Below are positions 21,057 to 34,043 of a stretch of 64,000 nt of DNA, in pieces. Below the pieces are notes generated by a model. That model did no database searches. It saw only the letters and a list, made by a program, of their open reading frames with translations, and had not been told where the DNA came from. Position 1 is the first letter of the stretch. Each line of letters starts with the position of its first letter. The stretch comes from Drosophila persimilis (lineage: Eukaryota > Arthropoda > Insecta > Diptera > Drosophilidae): positions 1,037,501 through 1,101,500 of the forward strand of contig NW_020825358.1 of NCBI RefSeq assembly GCF_003286085.1, written 5' to 3'. A program made the translations under genes and the position numbers.

Positions 21057-24000
21057 CAGCTGATTGTTGTTATCACAATTGACTGAGATTCCGTTTATAG
21101 TTACGGGGGGACATGCAGTACAATAAAAAGGTCACTTAACAGGCGCATGCCCATTCACAGTTGTTCGAGGCATTGTTCGAGTTTTAGTTAAAACTTTCCA
21201 GCTACCGAGTGCACATAAGTAGTCGTCTGCTTGTGTCTGCACTTAATGCTGCTAATAAATGTTTTCCTTCTTGTTCTTTACCCATTTAATGGCTCTATAA
21301 AGAGAGGCGGGAGATAAAAGGGGGGTGGGGGGGGGGCTTCAATTTACTTAAGTTGAGTGACGGCAATTTTTGTTCATTTAATTGAAAATTATTCTAACGC
21401 ACACACAAAATTGTGTTTTCTGTTCCGACTTTTTGAAAATTTTCCATATATGCGCAAAGCAAATTTTTGCCCCCTCCGGTGTGCATGTGTGTGTGTGTGT
21501 GGCCGCAACAAGTTGGCAGGGAAAACTTTTCGCTCTCTGCATATTTAAACACTCGCCATGTGTCCAGTCGTTTTGGCTTAATTCAGTTGCAGCAAAATGT
21601 AAATCGCTTGCAATTATCAATTATGAAAAAAGTGAAACGAAACACTTTTTATGCAAAATGTACACATACTCGGATGTACGTACTCGTACGTATATTGTAG
21701 TAACCGGAAAATCAAGGCAGTAAAATGATAAATTCAGTTTGTGAATTGCATAGTTCTGAACGGCTGAAATCTGAGCTCAAAGTGAATGGAAATATATGAT
21801 TCAAGGATCCAAGGATCCGAGGATCCAAGGCTTCCAGGGCACATATTTGTATATAATTCATGGGAGAGGAAAATGGTTATTAAATATCAAGGCTAGGCTA
21901 CTTTCAGTTGCTACCGAAAGTACGAGCTAGTAAAACCCAAAACTGAATGTAAAATGAATGCCTTTTTGGCTCCTAGATTACTGCCATCCAACTTCCATTA
22001 AGCGCAATACCATTAACTTCCTCCAGCAGCTCTGCCTTTTGGCCAAACTCTACGATAAATCAGCAATCTAAAAACTCTATACACCCACCGCCCCTCCCCC
22101 ACTGAGTAAGCAGCCACACACTATGATGATGCTTTGACACATAACCATTTGATTTATGGCGTCAATGCAATTTTTTTCAATTTCATTTTCACAAGTACCC
22201 CCTTGCCACCCCCGCCTTGCCGCTATCCAAAAAAAAAAAACAAAAAAAAAGGATTGGGTAGGGCACTTCATAGATTTGCGATATTTTATCGTTTCGGGCC
22301 AACGCTGACCATGTGGCCCTCTCAAACAAAAAAAAAAGAAAAAGAAAAAGAAAAAAAAAGAAACTGCTCTCCTGAGTGTGCTCTCGTACTTGTGTAGGAG
22401 TCGGTCGTCTTCTCCAGTTGGCCATTGGCGTGACCACGGCCAATTGGCCTGGCCAGTGCCAGTGCCAGTGCCAAGCAGATGCCTTCCTGACTTCCTGCCA
22501 GCCAGCCATCGAGCCAGCAACCTGCCTGCAGCTTACCTTGAATGTCTTTTGGCTTACAGCAATTGCAGGTTGCAGTATTTGATAGGGGGCTCCTATGGAG
22601 TAGATGTTCTGGGAAAACTCCTTGAGGGAGAGCAACCAAACACTGGGTACTGAAAGAGTTTTAACAGACAAAAGTGGCTTTTAATTGCAGGAAAATCTTC
22701 TTTTAGAATCTGTATAACAGTTGTTGGGGATTTTCTAACAAACATTGGAAGATTCCTGCTCCAATTCGTGCCTCTTCTTGGTTGAATTTGAAGGGTTTTC
22801 TCTCTTGAGAACACCCATCATTCGTTTACCATTTTCGGTTATGTTTTTTGGCTCTCTTATTGCAACTGGTTTGCTTCATTATGCCACATTTGCTCTGCCC
22901 AAAAGCCCCCCCTCCCCATCCCGCCAGGAAAAAAACTAAACCCAAAAACTAAACTGACTGCTTGGCTGATTTTCCTGGTTAGCTTCGCTTCAGTTTGGGT
23001 TTGGGTTTGGGTTTGTGTTTCGGTTACCGCTGCTTCGATCTCTGGCTTAAAGCCAAGAGTCATAATGCCGCGATGTCGACGTTGTCATCAACGGTTTGCG
23101 GAGGTTTGCAGAGGTTTTGTCGGAGGAAGGTCTGGGAATTGGCGGACGGGGGGGGGGGGCTTGGCTCGACTCTCGAATCTCTGGTTGATTTGGTATTGTT
23201 TGCTGCCTAGTGCCTAGTGCCTGGTGCCTGGTGCGATGGTCAGAGGCCGGCCGATGGCCAAACTTAATTGCCATTGAGTGAATTTTTATGGGCCCCCCCC
23301 CCACCCAATTGTGAGTGTGAGCTTGAGTGTGTGTTTGTGTTTGTGTTTGTGCACGCGAGTGTTTCTGGCATATTTCAAACGAGAGCTGGCCGCCAGGGCG
23401 ATGCCTCAATCGATGACGAGAGAGACTGCAATTGAATTGAATGCACATAAATTTTGTGCTCTTCTGGGCTTCTTTTTTTTATTCTCTGCTCTGTTGGGTC
23501 TTTTTGCTCCATTTGGTAGTGTCCGTCCAAGGGAGAGGATGGGACTATGCGGACAGAGAGAGCGAGAGTCCTTCATAGCTAATTAACTGCATTTTTCGCA
23601 TGTCATTGGATGCCCTGAATGAAGGACCAACGGAAGGGGTCTGATGATGACCCTGATGTCCAACCGATTCCGCAACAATCGCCGGTTGATGGTCGTTGGT
23701 CGCCGGTCGCCGCATGTCGCATGCATTTTGGAGTGTAATTAAGGTCAGCAGAAGTCAACTTGCAACTTGATGCTGCCACACTGCCACTGGCCATGTCCCG
23801 CGCTCTCCTTTTCTGTGTCTCTGAGTGTGGCTTTTGGCAGGCAAAGTCACCCACTTCTGCCTGCCACTGTGTCTCCACGCTGTGTGTCTGCGCTATCTCC
23901 GTCTCTGCCTTGCCACAATTTTCCTCTTCTAGATGTCCAAGATTTCCACTTTGCTTTAACTGATTGTTTATCTCTTAATTGCGGCGCATATTTTTTCCGG

Positions 24001-24283
24001 AAAATGCTGCCAGCCAAAATGGGAGTTGAATGAACCATAATTAGGGATAAGATCAGGAAAATACTCTGCCAGAAAATTAAGAGGAATTTTATTGGTTTTA
24101 TTATGAATTCATTCATTAAATATATCATTTAAATATGTATATAGGCCCCGCATAATAATGTACTGAAAAATGGCATAGAAAAATATAAAAAAAACACCGC
24201 ATATTTAAATTAAATATTCGGTTTTTAAATGCAACAAAAAATAAAGAAATTAAATGGAATACAAGGTCTTCTTAGGCGGGCCA

Positions 24284-24369
24284 TATTTTATCTAAATATA
24301 AAAAGCTTTTAATCAAATAAAATATATTAAATTTTTATAAAACACGAGTATTTTATCTAAATATAAAAA
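24284..24369. repeat. 21-base direct repeat in an AT-rich block
   Basis: The 21-base sequence at 24284-24304 recurs exactly at 24349-24369. It starts TATTTTATC and ends ATAAAAA. The surrounding 24060-24500 is far more AT-rich than its neighbours. Confidence 0.7.
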
Positions 24370-25065
24370 TATTTTATTTAAATATGAAATAAATATATTT
24401 ATTTATTAAATAATTTGTATTAGGTTCGTATGCAATACATCGAGGCCTTAAGCCAATATTCTTTTATAATTTCTTATAGAATATAAGATTTGAAAGACTG
24501 CAGGAACTTAATGCAATGTATTCATGTACAATTTTTGTTCACGGATTATGTTAAATGGCTTTCAGGGTGTTATTGGTATTCAGGTGTCGGATTATCAATT
24601 TCATATTATCAATTTATATTGATTGTTCAGAAAGAGAGATGTTCCCACTGGTACTGGTATATAAGGAGCACACAATGGCAATGGGGCGGGCAAAAAGGTG
24701 ATTATGAGTGATGCTGGGGTCTCCTAATCGTAAGCGGATAATCTTTGTGAATATGTGGCAGGAGATAGACATCTCGGATAGGAATCGATCTTAGTTGGAT
24801 AATATTAATTAATGGAAAACAAATATCTTAATGTTAATGACACAATTGAAATGCAAAAACTTTAATTTTATTGGTATGAGTATTGGTAAATATTTTTATA
24901 GTCTGAGTGATTTCTTCTATGGGTGTACGAATAAATATGAATTAATCTAAAATCGTAAGGAATATTCCAGAACTTTCTACACTCTCTAGATTTTGGATAG
25001 AATTACTTCCATCCATTGCCCTTCTTCTCATCTCATCTGCTCCTTGTCCCCCTGTCTGTGTCAGA

Positions 25066-25344
25066 ATCTTTTTGTCAGCTTTCCATTAAAATGTTATCTT
25101 CATTGTCATAAAATCTGCTCCCCTCTGCCTTTACTGCAACAATATAATTTGTAACTTTTCTGTTTTTGGTATTTTCATTGCTGCGGACCATGGTCCATGG
25201 TCTACCCCCTTTTTTTTTAGGTCTTTTCGGGTTACGGAAATTATTAGTTTTAATCATAAAGCTGGATTTACCAACCGTTTTATGTCCGAGTACGAAAGGA
25301 GAGGCTGCTGTGGGGCTGCCTGTTTTTATGTGGAATCTGCACAA
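25066..25344 (-). CDS. possible terminal coding exon on the minus strand, unidentified
   Basis: The minus strand is open for about 89 codons and ends in TGA at 25075-25077, after residues NILMES. The likely coding part would start after an AG near 25330. Acceptor candidates have weak pyrimidine tracts. The peptide is basic in its middle (a KRPKKKGGRP segment) and ends acidic. Unlike most frames here it is not made of simple repeats. One run of nine adenines on the coding strand lies inside it and could hide a frameshift. I recognise no family. It could be the end of a host gene, a transposon fragment, or chance. Confidence 0.25.
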
Positions 25345-25386
25345 TTTGAATGCTTAAACCTTTCGGAGTGACGGTGGAAACAGGGG

Positions 25387-25481
25387 ATGGGACAGGGCCA
25401 GAGACAGAGATAGAGACAGGGACAGTGGATGGGACAGGGCCAGAGACAGAGACAGAGAAAGGGACAGAGGATGGGGACAGG
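25387..25481. repeat. 42-bp tandem duplication of GACAGA-rich sequence
   Basis: Two units of exactly 42 bases (25387-25428 and 25429-25470) differ at a few positions, and a third unit is cut short after about 11 bases. The units themselves consist of GACAGA/GACAGG hexamers. Confidence 0.85.
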
Positions 25482-27956
25482 AGACAAGCTGAAATCTGTG
25501 CTCTGTGCAGCTATAAATTCGCTTAATAAAGTTTTCATATTTGCAATTAATTTCATTTCATTTTTCATGAATAAGTTGTATGGCTGCTGCTGCTGCTGTT
25601 GCTGCTGCAACGGCAACGGCTTTGCCGACTTCAGCCTGCTCGCAATTTGCGCTCCATTCAATATAATCAGAGGAGCCAGCCCCAGAGAAGGATCATGGAT
25701 GGATGGATGGATGGATGGATGGCTGGACAAATGGATAAATGATGGCTGGAAAGACGATAAAGGAGCGAGGAGAGTCGTCGCAAATGAAAACTGAGTGTAG
25801 GTTGAGGGCAGAGGCCAGCCTGGAACGAAGTTCATTACAACATGACGTATACGTAATACGCAGAGATGACTTGGCTTTAACAACCTTTTCCTGTATGAAC
25901 ACGATGCGAGTGCATGTCCAGGGCAAATGGGAAATTTAAGATTTTCCTGTCCAATTATCGGGAAATGAAAATCGTTTAATTAAATAAGGCATAAGCCCCG
26001 AGGCAAGGCAAAGCCTCTCCCCAACGCCCCGCCCCGCCCACACTTTATCGGCTTAGATAATTTATATGATCCGTCGTCTGTCTTCTATTTGACTTGTCAT
26101 TCAGCCAATTCTCCCCTCTCTTTCTCTCTCTATGTCTTTCTATCTGCATCTCCATCTCCATCTCCATCTGTTTGGCTTCCCTCTGCGTATGTGGTTGTTG
26201 TAATTATGGGCCATAAATGGGCTCTGGGATGCTCTGGGAAAATTGCTATTTAAACATTTTAAGTGCTTTTGGTGTTAATAACACATCACCGCATGTTTCA
26301 TTTGCCTGAGTCAACAGTTTAATTAGAGTTTGTGCATAAATCATTCGCATCCATCCATCTATCCATCTGCCTGTCTGTCTGTCGTCTATCTGTCTCTGTC
26401 GCCATCTGTACGAGTATCTTTGCCTCTGCTGCCACGGATGCAGAATATCTCTGGATCTGGCTCTGGCTCTGGCTGTGGCTGTGACTGGCTTCTTCTGCCC
26501 ATTTGGAGTTTGGCATATTTGATGCCGCTTTGCATCTATTTATGAATCGAGGGATTGGGATTGGGGCGGCTGATTTTGATTTGATTTTGTTTGCTTAGAG
26601 ATGTGTCAAATGCAAGGAAGATGTCTAGCTTTTAGTCAGTGGTTAAATTCAGAGAGAGAGAGAGAGCAATGGGGGGAGTACATCTCAAAGATACCAGATA
26701 TCCCTCTTACTTTTCCCGGTAAAAGATATGCCTAAACTTATTTTAAACAAAGTTCGAGTTTCCTTCGACTAAAATTTCATTAAATTAAAAGTTTAATTGC
26801 CACTTATTGATTATCCTTTCTTGCTTCTTCCTTCTACCTTCTCCGCTTCCGCTCCAGACATTTGCCATAGTTCATCTTGAATTGCTTTTGAGGTCCCCCA
26901 TTAATACGAGAGCAGCCGTGTGGCGAGTGACAGTGCTAAAATTAATAGAGCACCACGACTTTGCACTCATCTCTCACTTCCTATACTTAACCCACCCACT
27001 CCTCCAAGCCCCCGCTCCCTCTACCCCACGCTCATTCCATTCGCAATCGAATCGAATCGAATGCTGTGTGGGGCCATGCGGCGTATGCGTGATTTATGCC
27101 AGGGCAAAGCGCATTTAATTGAAAGCATGCCACCGCCTGGAACCGACTAATGGCGTGCCGCTCTGCCTTTACATCTGCAAGTAGTATTCTATAACCAGGG
27201 CGAAATCTGGACTTTTGGATTTCTCGATTTCTGGCCCCATGAATAGACAAATATTGTGGCTGGCTTATTAATGGGCTGCTTAAATTACGATAATTGCCGC
27301 CCAGCAAGCGGTCGGTCAATAATGACGATGATTACGGCTATAAAGATGATGAGCCTGAGAATGCGATGCCTGACTAATTAAAGACAGAAATACTTGACGT
27401 CACTACTGGCCAGAGCCGGACAGAGACGGAGACGGAGACAGAGACAGAGTGAGAGATAGAGAGTGAGAGAGATTGTGGAGCGTAAACCGAGCGTAGGAGC
27501 AGAGCGGATAAAGGCAAAGGATTGTGGAGCGCGTTAGCGGCTTGGATTGCCGAGCAGAGCAGATCTGAGCGCCGATACTCGAGCGTCGAGCGCCGAGCGC
27601 CGAGCAGCGGCAACAGCTGTTCCAAAATGCACTGCCGCCCACACGGTAGTAACTCCTACTTCTGTCAGTTCCTCCCCCGCTGCCTCGCTCCCAGCCCCTA
27701 CCAATGTGTGTGTGTGTGTGTGTGTGCTCCCTTCGCCTTCCCTGAGTATTGGGTGTGTATACGCATTTCAGTTGTTGAGCCTTTTTGGCGTAGTAGCCAG
27801 CCATCGTCGGGAAGTGGTCCCCGGCTTTTGCCAAAGCGCAGACGCTGTGGAGGAACCTTCCCCAATCTCTGGGCTCTCTGGCTCTTCTGCTCTCCAGGCA
27901 TGCGTCCTGGATTCAGGTTCCACTTTTGACCCTCACGCTAAGTCTGCAAAGCCAAC

Positions 27957-27987
<31 letters not shown>

Positions 27988-29285
27988 CCATTCTTCTTGC
28001 CGGCTTTTGGCCTCTCAAAACAGCATTAAACATTTAAAAAAGCACACACACGCACACACACACATAGAGAAGGAAATTTTTTTTGGTTGCGTTTGCATAA
28101 AAAGTTTTTTGGACAGAGCCTCGTTGTCCCGTTGTCCTGTTGCTTTACCGAGAGAGGTACTGCCATCTGCCGCCTGGCGACTGCCGCCTGCTGCTTTCGA
28201 GCTCTCGTCTCCGACCATCAAAAGTTAATTAAAACGCATACTTAATGCGTTACCACAGCCAGACGGTCCTCTCAGACCCCATTACCGTCCTCCGAACATC
28301 CTGCAAAGCCCTTCAATGTAGGCCCACCAGCCACCAGCCAGCAGGCCAGCGGGCCAGCAGGCGCCATGCAAGTTTGCCTCGGCCCCTGGTATTCCCCATA
28401 TGATATGCGTGTTTGCATACGAATTGCAGGCACTGTATGATGTTATGGGTTTTGATTAATTGCAAGTGTTGTTTGACTTTGTTCCACTCGGGGGAGAAGG
28501 CTCTGTGGTGCGGGGTTCTGTCCAATATTTCGATTTGCGGTCTCACATTTTCATAGATATTTTTTTTTTTTGGGAGAGCTATGAGCTGGAGTTCTCTCGG
28601 GCTGGATGAATTCTAGATGAAAGTTCCTGGATTGTATTCAGTACTTATAGATACAAATTTCAAGGAGACTCAGTAATATAAGAGTTCCCTGAGGATTGTT
28701 GATACAAATCTACCTTTGAAAATATCCCGGGGCCATTATATTTCTTTCAAAATGGGATTCGATTACCCTCTTTACCTCATATATTATTCAAAATATCCTC
28801 TTAATTTCGCAAAAAATGTACCCCAAATTATCATAAAATATCAATACTAAGCGAGCAACAAAGCGAACTTCCAAGTCCATGGAGACTGAGTCCTACCTTT
28901 CGTTACATTCACGGCTAATCATAGATTACATTCACTCGGCCACTCAGCCACTCAGCCGCTCAGCCATGGGCCACGGACCACCGCAATCCCCCAAAGAAAC
29001 TGGCCAAAACGGGGAGGGGCAGAGGGTGGGAGGAAGTGGAGGTGGAGGTGGAAATAAAATGAAATGAAACGAAAATGTAAAACGATTTTGCATACAAACG
29101 AAGCAGAAAACGGGAGTCCAGGGCTTCAGGGCTACAGGGCTCCAAAGGTCCATAGAGGTCCAAGGAGAGAAAGAGAGAGAGGTCCCTGGGTTCGCAGTGT
29201 TGCCAGTTATCGCAGCGTTTCTTTGCTCATAACGCGGCGCATACATTTTTAAGGCCGCTCAAGGGACTATTAAAACTATTATCTC

Positions 29286-29309
29286 AGAGAGAGAGAGAGA
29301 GAGAGAGAG
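29286..29309. repeat. GA dinucleotide tract
   Basis: Uninterrupted GA run of about 24 bases, a possible GAGA-factor binding site. It lies about 100 bases from the INE-1-like relic. Confidence 0.9.
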
Positions 29310-29405
29310 TGAGGCAGAGAGAGAGTGCTTACCAAACAATCTCCAAACCAGTACCATCTCCAGACAGGCCAGGCCATACGTTCTCGCTAGGGTTTCTCTT
29401 TTTTC

Positions 29406-29645
29406 TATACTCTTTCAGAGGGTATAATGATTAAAACTAGAGATCGTAGATTCTTCAAGCTTCGAGCTTCTCTACAGCTTTTGTAGCCTCTTTGAAGTCA
29501 AAAAACTAGTATTTTTGATTGATATTTGTATCTTTTTAGACGAAATTTAATCAAAACTCATAGAGATCAGCAAACGCTTTTAAGCAATAGATCTACCAGA
29601 GTGTCTAAGCATTCGACTCTACAGTCATCCTTCTCTTCTTGCTTA
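29406..29645 (+). mobile_element. INE-1-like (DINE) non-autonomous repeat relic
   Basis: It starts with an imperfect palindrome (TATACTCTTTCAGAGGGTAT) followed by AATGAT, the same head as the copy at 46515. It ends with a TTCGACTCTACAG...CTTCTTGC segment resembling the tail of INE-1-like elements as I know them. The middle is too diverged to align by eye. The family name is tentative and the limits are approximate. Confidence 0.4.
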
Positions 29646-32600
29646 CCCATTATCTTTTGTCTTTTTTGAATATTTTTTAACTTTTTTTCTTATTTTTTTT
29701 GGTTTTTTGTTGGTGGAGCAAAAGAAATTAGCCAAGTGCGCAAAATTTAAATTAATTTCATGCTTCTGCAAGCCGGAGTCAAAACTAAAAACTGCCCAAC
29801 ACAAACATGGCCAAGAGAAAGCAGACATCGCGACACACTCACACATGGATGGACGCACACAGACACCCCCCACAAACACACACACACAGACCCCCATACA
29901 CATGCATGGTAGTAGCAAAATTTTTACCGCAAACATTAGCAATTCTAATTTTTCGTGCAATGGTTTGGACCTCTTCCCGTCCCAGTCCCGGTCCCCGGTC
30001 CCTGGTCCCCGGCCACGTTTTCCTTTCTCTTTCCCCGTTTTTCCGTTTTCCCCAGCGGTTTTTGGTCGGGTCAGTCATAAAAAGGTTAAAGGAAGCCGCA
30101 CCAACACATGTGCAATATTCATTGTTTAAAATGCAACCACAACACACACACACACACCAGCACACAGACACATAGATACACTCATACACTTTGTGCACAC
30201 ATCCGGTTTCAAGGGAAACATTTAGTTGTCTTTTGCTCCCGAAAGTCTCTTATGAGGATCTTGGGATGGGATGGAATGGAATGGGTTGGGCATCGCTTCC
30301 CATAACTTTGTCACTTAAAATTGAAATGCGCAACCAGAGGGGGGATAAAGGCTAAAGGACGATGGTGTGTGAAATGGAATAGAAGAGGGACTCTTTTAGG
30401 AGAGTGAAATATTTATTGGAGCTAGCTCCCACGGTGTGATAAATAGGTCCGAAAAATTTGTAACTTAAATTAACTATCCGATATTCGATAAATTTCTATA
30501 ATCATGTTGGGTTAGGCGATCGTCTTTTGAGAAAATTATTTAGAAAAATTCGTACAAAAAATATAAATTGATGGCAAACGCTTGCCTTATGCTCTATTGT
30601 GTACAATGATTGGCTACATAGGTTAAGTATTGATCAATTGCATAATTTATAACATAACAAAAAATATCACAAAACTTACAGATAACTTTAACTTCAAAGA
30701 ACGAGGTATACAAACACCTGCACGGACCTGCATTGGACTGTGCTTACACAAATCGAAAACATATCGAAAATGATCTGGGTAAGTTCAAGACATTCATTGA
30801 TCTCCATGCCTGTGCGGAGATCGGACTCAACTTTTGTTGGAAAAGTTGGTCCAGCTCGTTAGTTTCCCTCTCGCGGCACCCACATTTGTATCCGCAGATA
30901 ACATACATGTATGCCATGCCATCTCTCAGATATGCATCTGCCATAATGTGGCTGTCTATAGAGAACAGTAGTACGCCAAAGTTTACAGACTAATTAGGCA
31001 TATCCTACTCCCTTCTACCCCCAATAAGCCCACATCTTCAATTACATTCAGAAATGGCGCTCTACCCACAAAAATGATTTAAAATATTACTGGAGAATAA
31101 ATCCAAGTAATTTTTGTGTATTTATCGCATAACTCATCCGCCTTGTGTGCCCACTCACATGGGCCCCGCCGACAGTAATTTGGCCTGGTTTTTTGTCTTC
31201 TTTTGGAAGCGACAGGGCGTCAGGGAGAGGGGGGAAATAAACTTTGCTACAAACTTTTGACCATCAACGTGGGTTTGGCTCTAGCTCTGGCTCTGGCTGT
31301 GGCTCTGCCAATGGCAATGGCTATGGCTATGGGATCGCACTGCGACAGGGCCAGTCCAGAGAAAACGCGACGCGACGTCTGCTTAATTGCCATTGACTTT
31401 TGTTAAGAAAGGCAGGGCCGCAGCCAGGGCCGGCCAAAAGATGGCACCAGAAAGTGCGCAGTCAAAGGCAAACAATGGCCAACGACATCCTTTTGAGACT
31501 TTTCACTGCCCCTTTGGACATACTTAGTTGAGGGATAGAGGGAGCTGCTGAAGGATGGGGCAGGGCAAATGGTCTCGCCATTTTTAGTGAGACAAATAGT
31601 TGAGTCTGGGTTGCATTTCCATTTGAGGGCGCAATTTATTTGACTGCGCCACAGAAGCCAACGAAGAAGTTTGAAGCAGCAGCCAGCAGCAGCAGCCAGC
31701 AGCCAGCAGAGCCACGACGGGCCAGAAGCGGAAGCTCTGCAACGGAAGTGCAGCCCGTTTTTTCTTACCATCTCTCGCTCTCTCTATTCCTCTCCCTCTC
31801 GTTTCTATTTGATTTCTTATAGCCTGAATTTATTTTGGCCCCATTTTCGTTGGCTGCTTTTATTTGTTGTCTCATTCGCCGCCTCCCTTTTCCTCTTCTC
31901 TCCGTTTTTTTTTCTTTTTTGGTTTTTTTTTTTTGTTGAAGAAATGTGACTTTTACTGCGACAATTTGTGTATCCGCAAATTGTGATTAATTACATAAAA
32001 GCCAGCGGGCACAGCACGAAGGCCAGAGAGTCACCCAAAGATAACTCTGAACTGGTCAAAACTGTTGTCCTTTCTTTTTGTGGGTGGCTTTCAACCCTTT
32101 TTGAGTCGCTTTAAACATAAATTATGTCAAGTGCAGAGGAATTTCAATTATTTATTTATTTAATTTTATGGCATATTCAGTGCAATAGAAGTGCATGCCA
32201 AAGTCTCGATTTCTGGACAGAATTTATGCAATTTCCACTAAAAGAGTGGCTGTGGCTGCGGCTCTGTGGCTCTGCCTTTCATCAGTTACAAAGTTAATTC
32301 AATCTGCTGAAACTTCGTTCCTGTCTCCTGTCTCCTGTCTGTAGCAATGCAATTGTTCCCGAAAAATACGAGTATAATATAAATCCCTGAAAATGTATGT
32401 GGGAAAGACATGGTCTTTCAGGTGCGACAGCGACACAGCCATAGCCACAGCACAGAAGAATGTAAAGCATTAAAAGCTTAAAGACTTAAAACATTAACCC
32501 ACACACACACACACACACACACGCACACAAACATGTCAGGCAAAAACTATTTTAGCCCAGGAGTGAAGGACAGGCAGCAGGCACCCAAAGATGGAGCTGG

Positions 32601-33627
32601 GTAATGCCTTCAGATAGGAGTGGTTGTGGCAGACAGAAAGACAGACCGAAGACAGACATATAGACAGACCGTCAGTCAACGGTAGTTGAGCTCATGATAA
32701 AATTTAAATCCGTCAGGTGTTTTTACACATGTACGCATACATATATACTGTTGGTTTTTGCAAAAGACACACACACACACACACAGCCACACACACAGCC
32801 ACAGCCATAGACACACAGAGAGGCACCCCCGAACATGCATGGTTATAATTTATTATGCGCCAAATCATGGGAAATGCATTACAATTTTCGTCTACACCGG
32901 CGCACTGTGTGGCCAAAAATGTCTGAGCTGGAACGATATGGTCGATGTGGGTGACTGTACGGTTGAGGACTGCCAGACAGGATGGCTGTCGTGGCGGTGC
33001 CGGGGCTGGTCAGGGTGTGGATTGGTTTTGCGGTGTTTCTATTTGTCAAATTCCTTTGCGTGAGGCGATAATGGTTCAGACAGTAACTCGCAGGCAGAGA
33101 GACCAAAGCACTGCATGACTTGGATGGGAATTTAAGATTTAAATGAATCAAGTGGAAGATGTTGTGGCATAATCCTTGGTCTTGTGCTGAAAGCAGATAC
33201 TGAGGTACAGAGCTGAGAAACAACTGAAGATCATAGAAAAAAAAATACTTTCAGCAAGGATAGTTAGATCTTTATGTTATGATGTTATGTATGTATAATC
33301 ATCCCATACTAGTAGGTATAAAGAAAAACGAACTGGATTCTTAGCTATAATTCATGGCTTAAGGATAGAAGGATGTCCTAGATGTTTGTATAATCTAGAA
33401 TCTAGATGTTTGTATAGTTTCGAGAGTTTCTTTATATTCCTTAGCATTATCACGAGCCCCTGGAATCCATCACTACAAGTATTAGGGCATACATGAATCC
33501 AGCTCATAGTCAGACTCAAAACGTGCCACCTCTCATCGCCCATGGCTCTCCCTTGACTCCTTTTTCACTCTGAATCAGTGTGTGTGTGTGTGCAGAGTTC
33601 GGTTTCGGTTGCATATTGTGGGTGTCA

Positions 33628-33674
33628 CACAGAGAGGCAGAGGCAGAGGCAAAGGCAGAGGCAGAGGCAGAGGC
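33628..33674. repeat. GCAGAG hexanucleotide array
   Basis: Seven imperfect units of the hexamer. Confidence 0.85.
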
Positions 33675-34012
33675 GGATGTAGTTGTAGTTGTAGATGTAG
33701 GTGGCACAGTGGCTGTGGCAGGGTTGACAGCTTTGTGTTTGTGTGTGGGCAGAAATGTCAACAACAAGATTATGACCAAAAGCGTAGTTTCTGTTGCTGT
33801 TGTTGCTGGTTAGCCAAGCAGCTCAAAACAAGGCAAAAACCTGCATCAATGGCCACCATAAAGGAACTATCGTCCGGCAGGCAGGGCAAACAACGAAATT
33901 AGATTGCCAAGCCACAGTCCTATGTCCATACATATATACCACACGCCATATGTATGCATAATCCATCAATTAATACAGCTGACAAGCGTCTAATTAAATA
34001 TGTCATGATAGC

Positions 34013-34043
34013 ACTCTCTCTCTCTCTCTCTCTCTCTTTCTCT
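34013..34043. repeat. CT dinucleotide tract
   Basis: Nearly uninterrupted CT run of about 30 bases. Confidence 0.9.

Larger units (their letters stand above)
10986..25060. other. gene-poor DNA rich in simple repeats, 14 kb
   Basis: No gene recognised. Contents are microsatellites (listed separately where longest), G or C homopolymers (14 G at 17445-17458, 12 G at 23148-23159), GA/CT tracts (for example 19080-19110), and an AT-rich block at 24060-24500 with a 21-base direct repeat. The many short ORFs come from low-complexity sequence and overlap in several frames. This could be intergenic or intronic. Confidence 0.5.

Noticed and set aside
22995-23025. GGGTTT repeats resembling telomere repeats
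   Set aside because: There are only three to four imperfect units, and Drosophila telomeres do not use such repeats.
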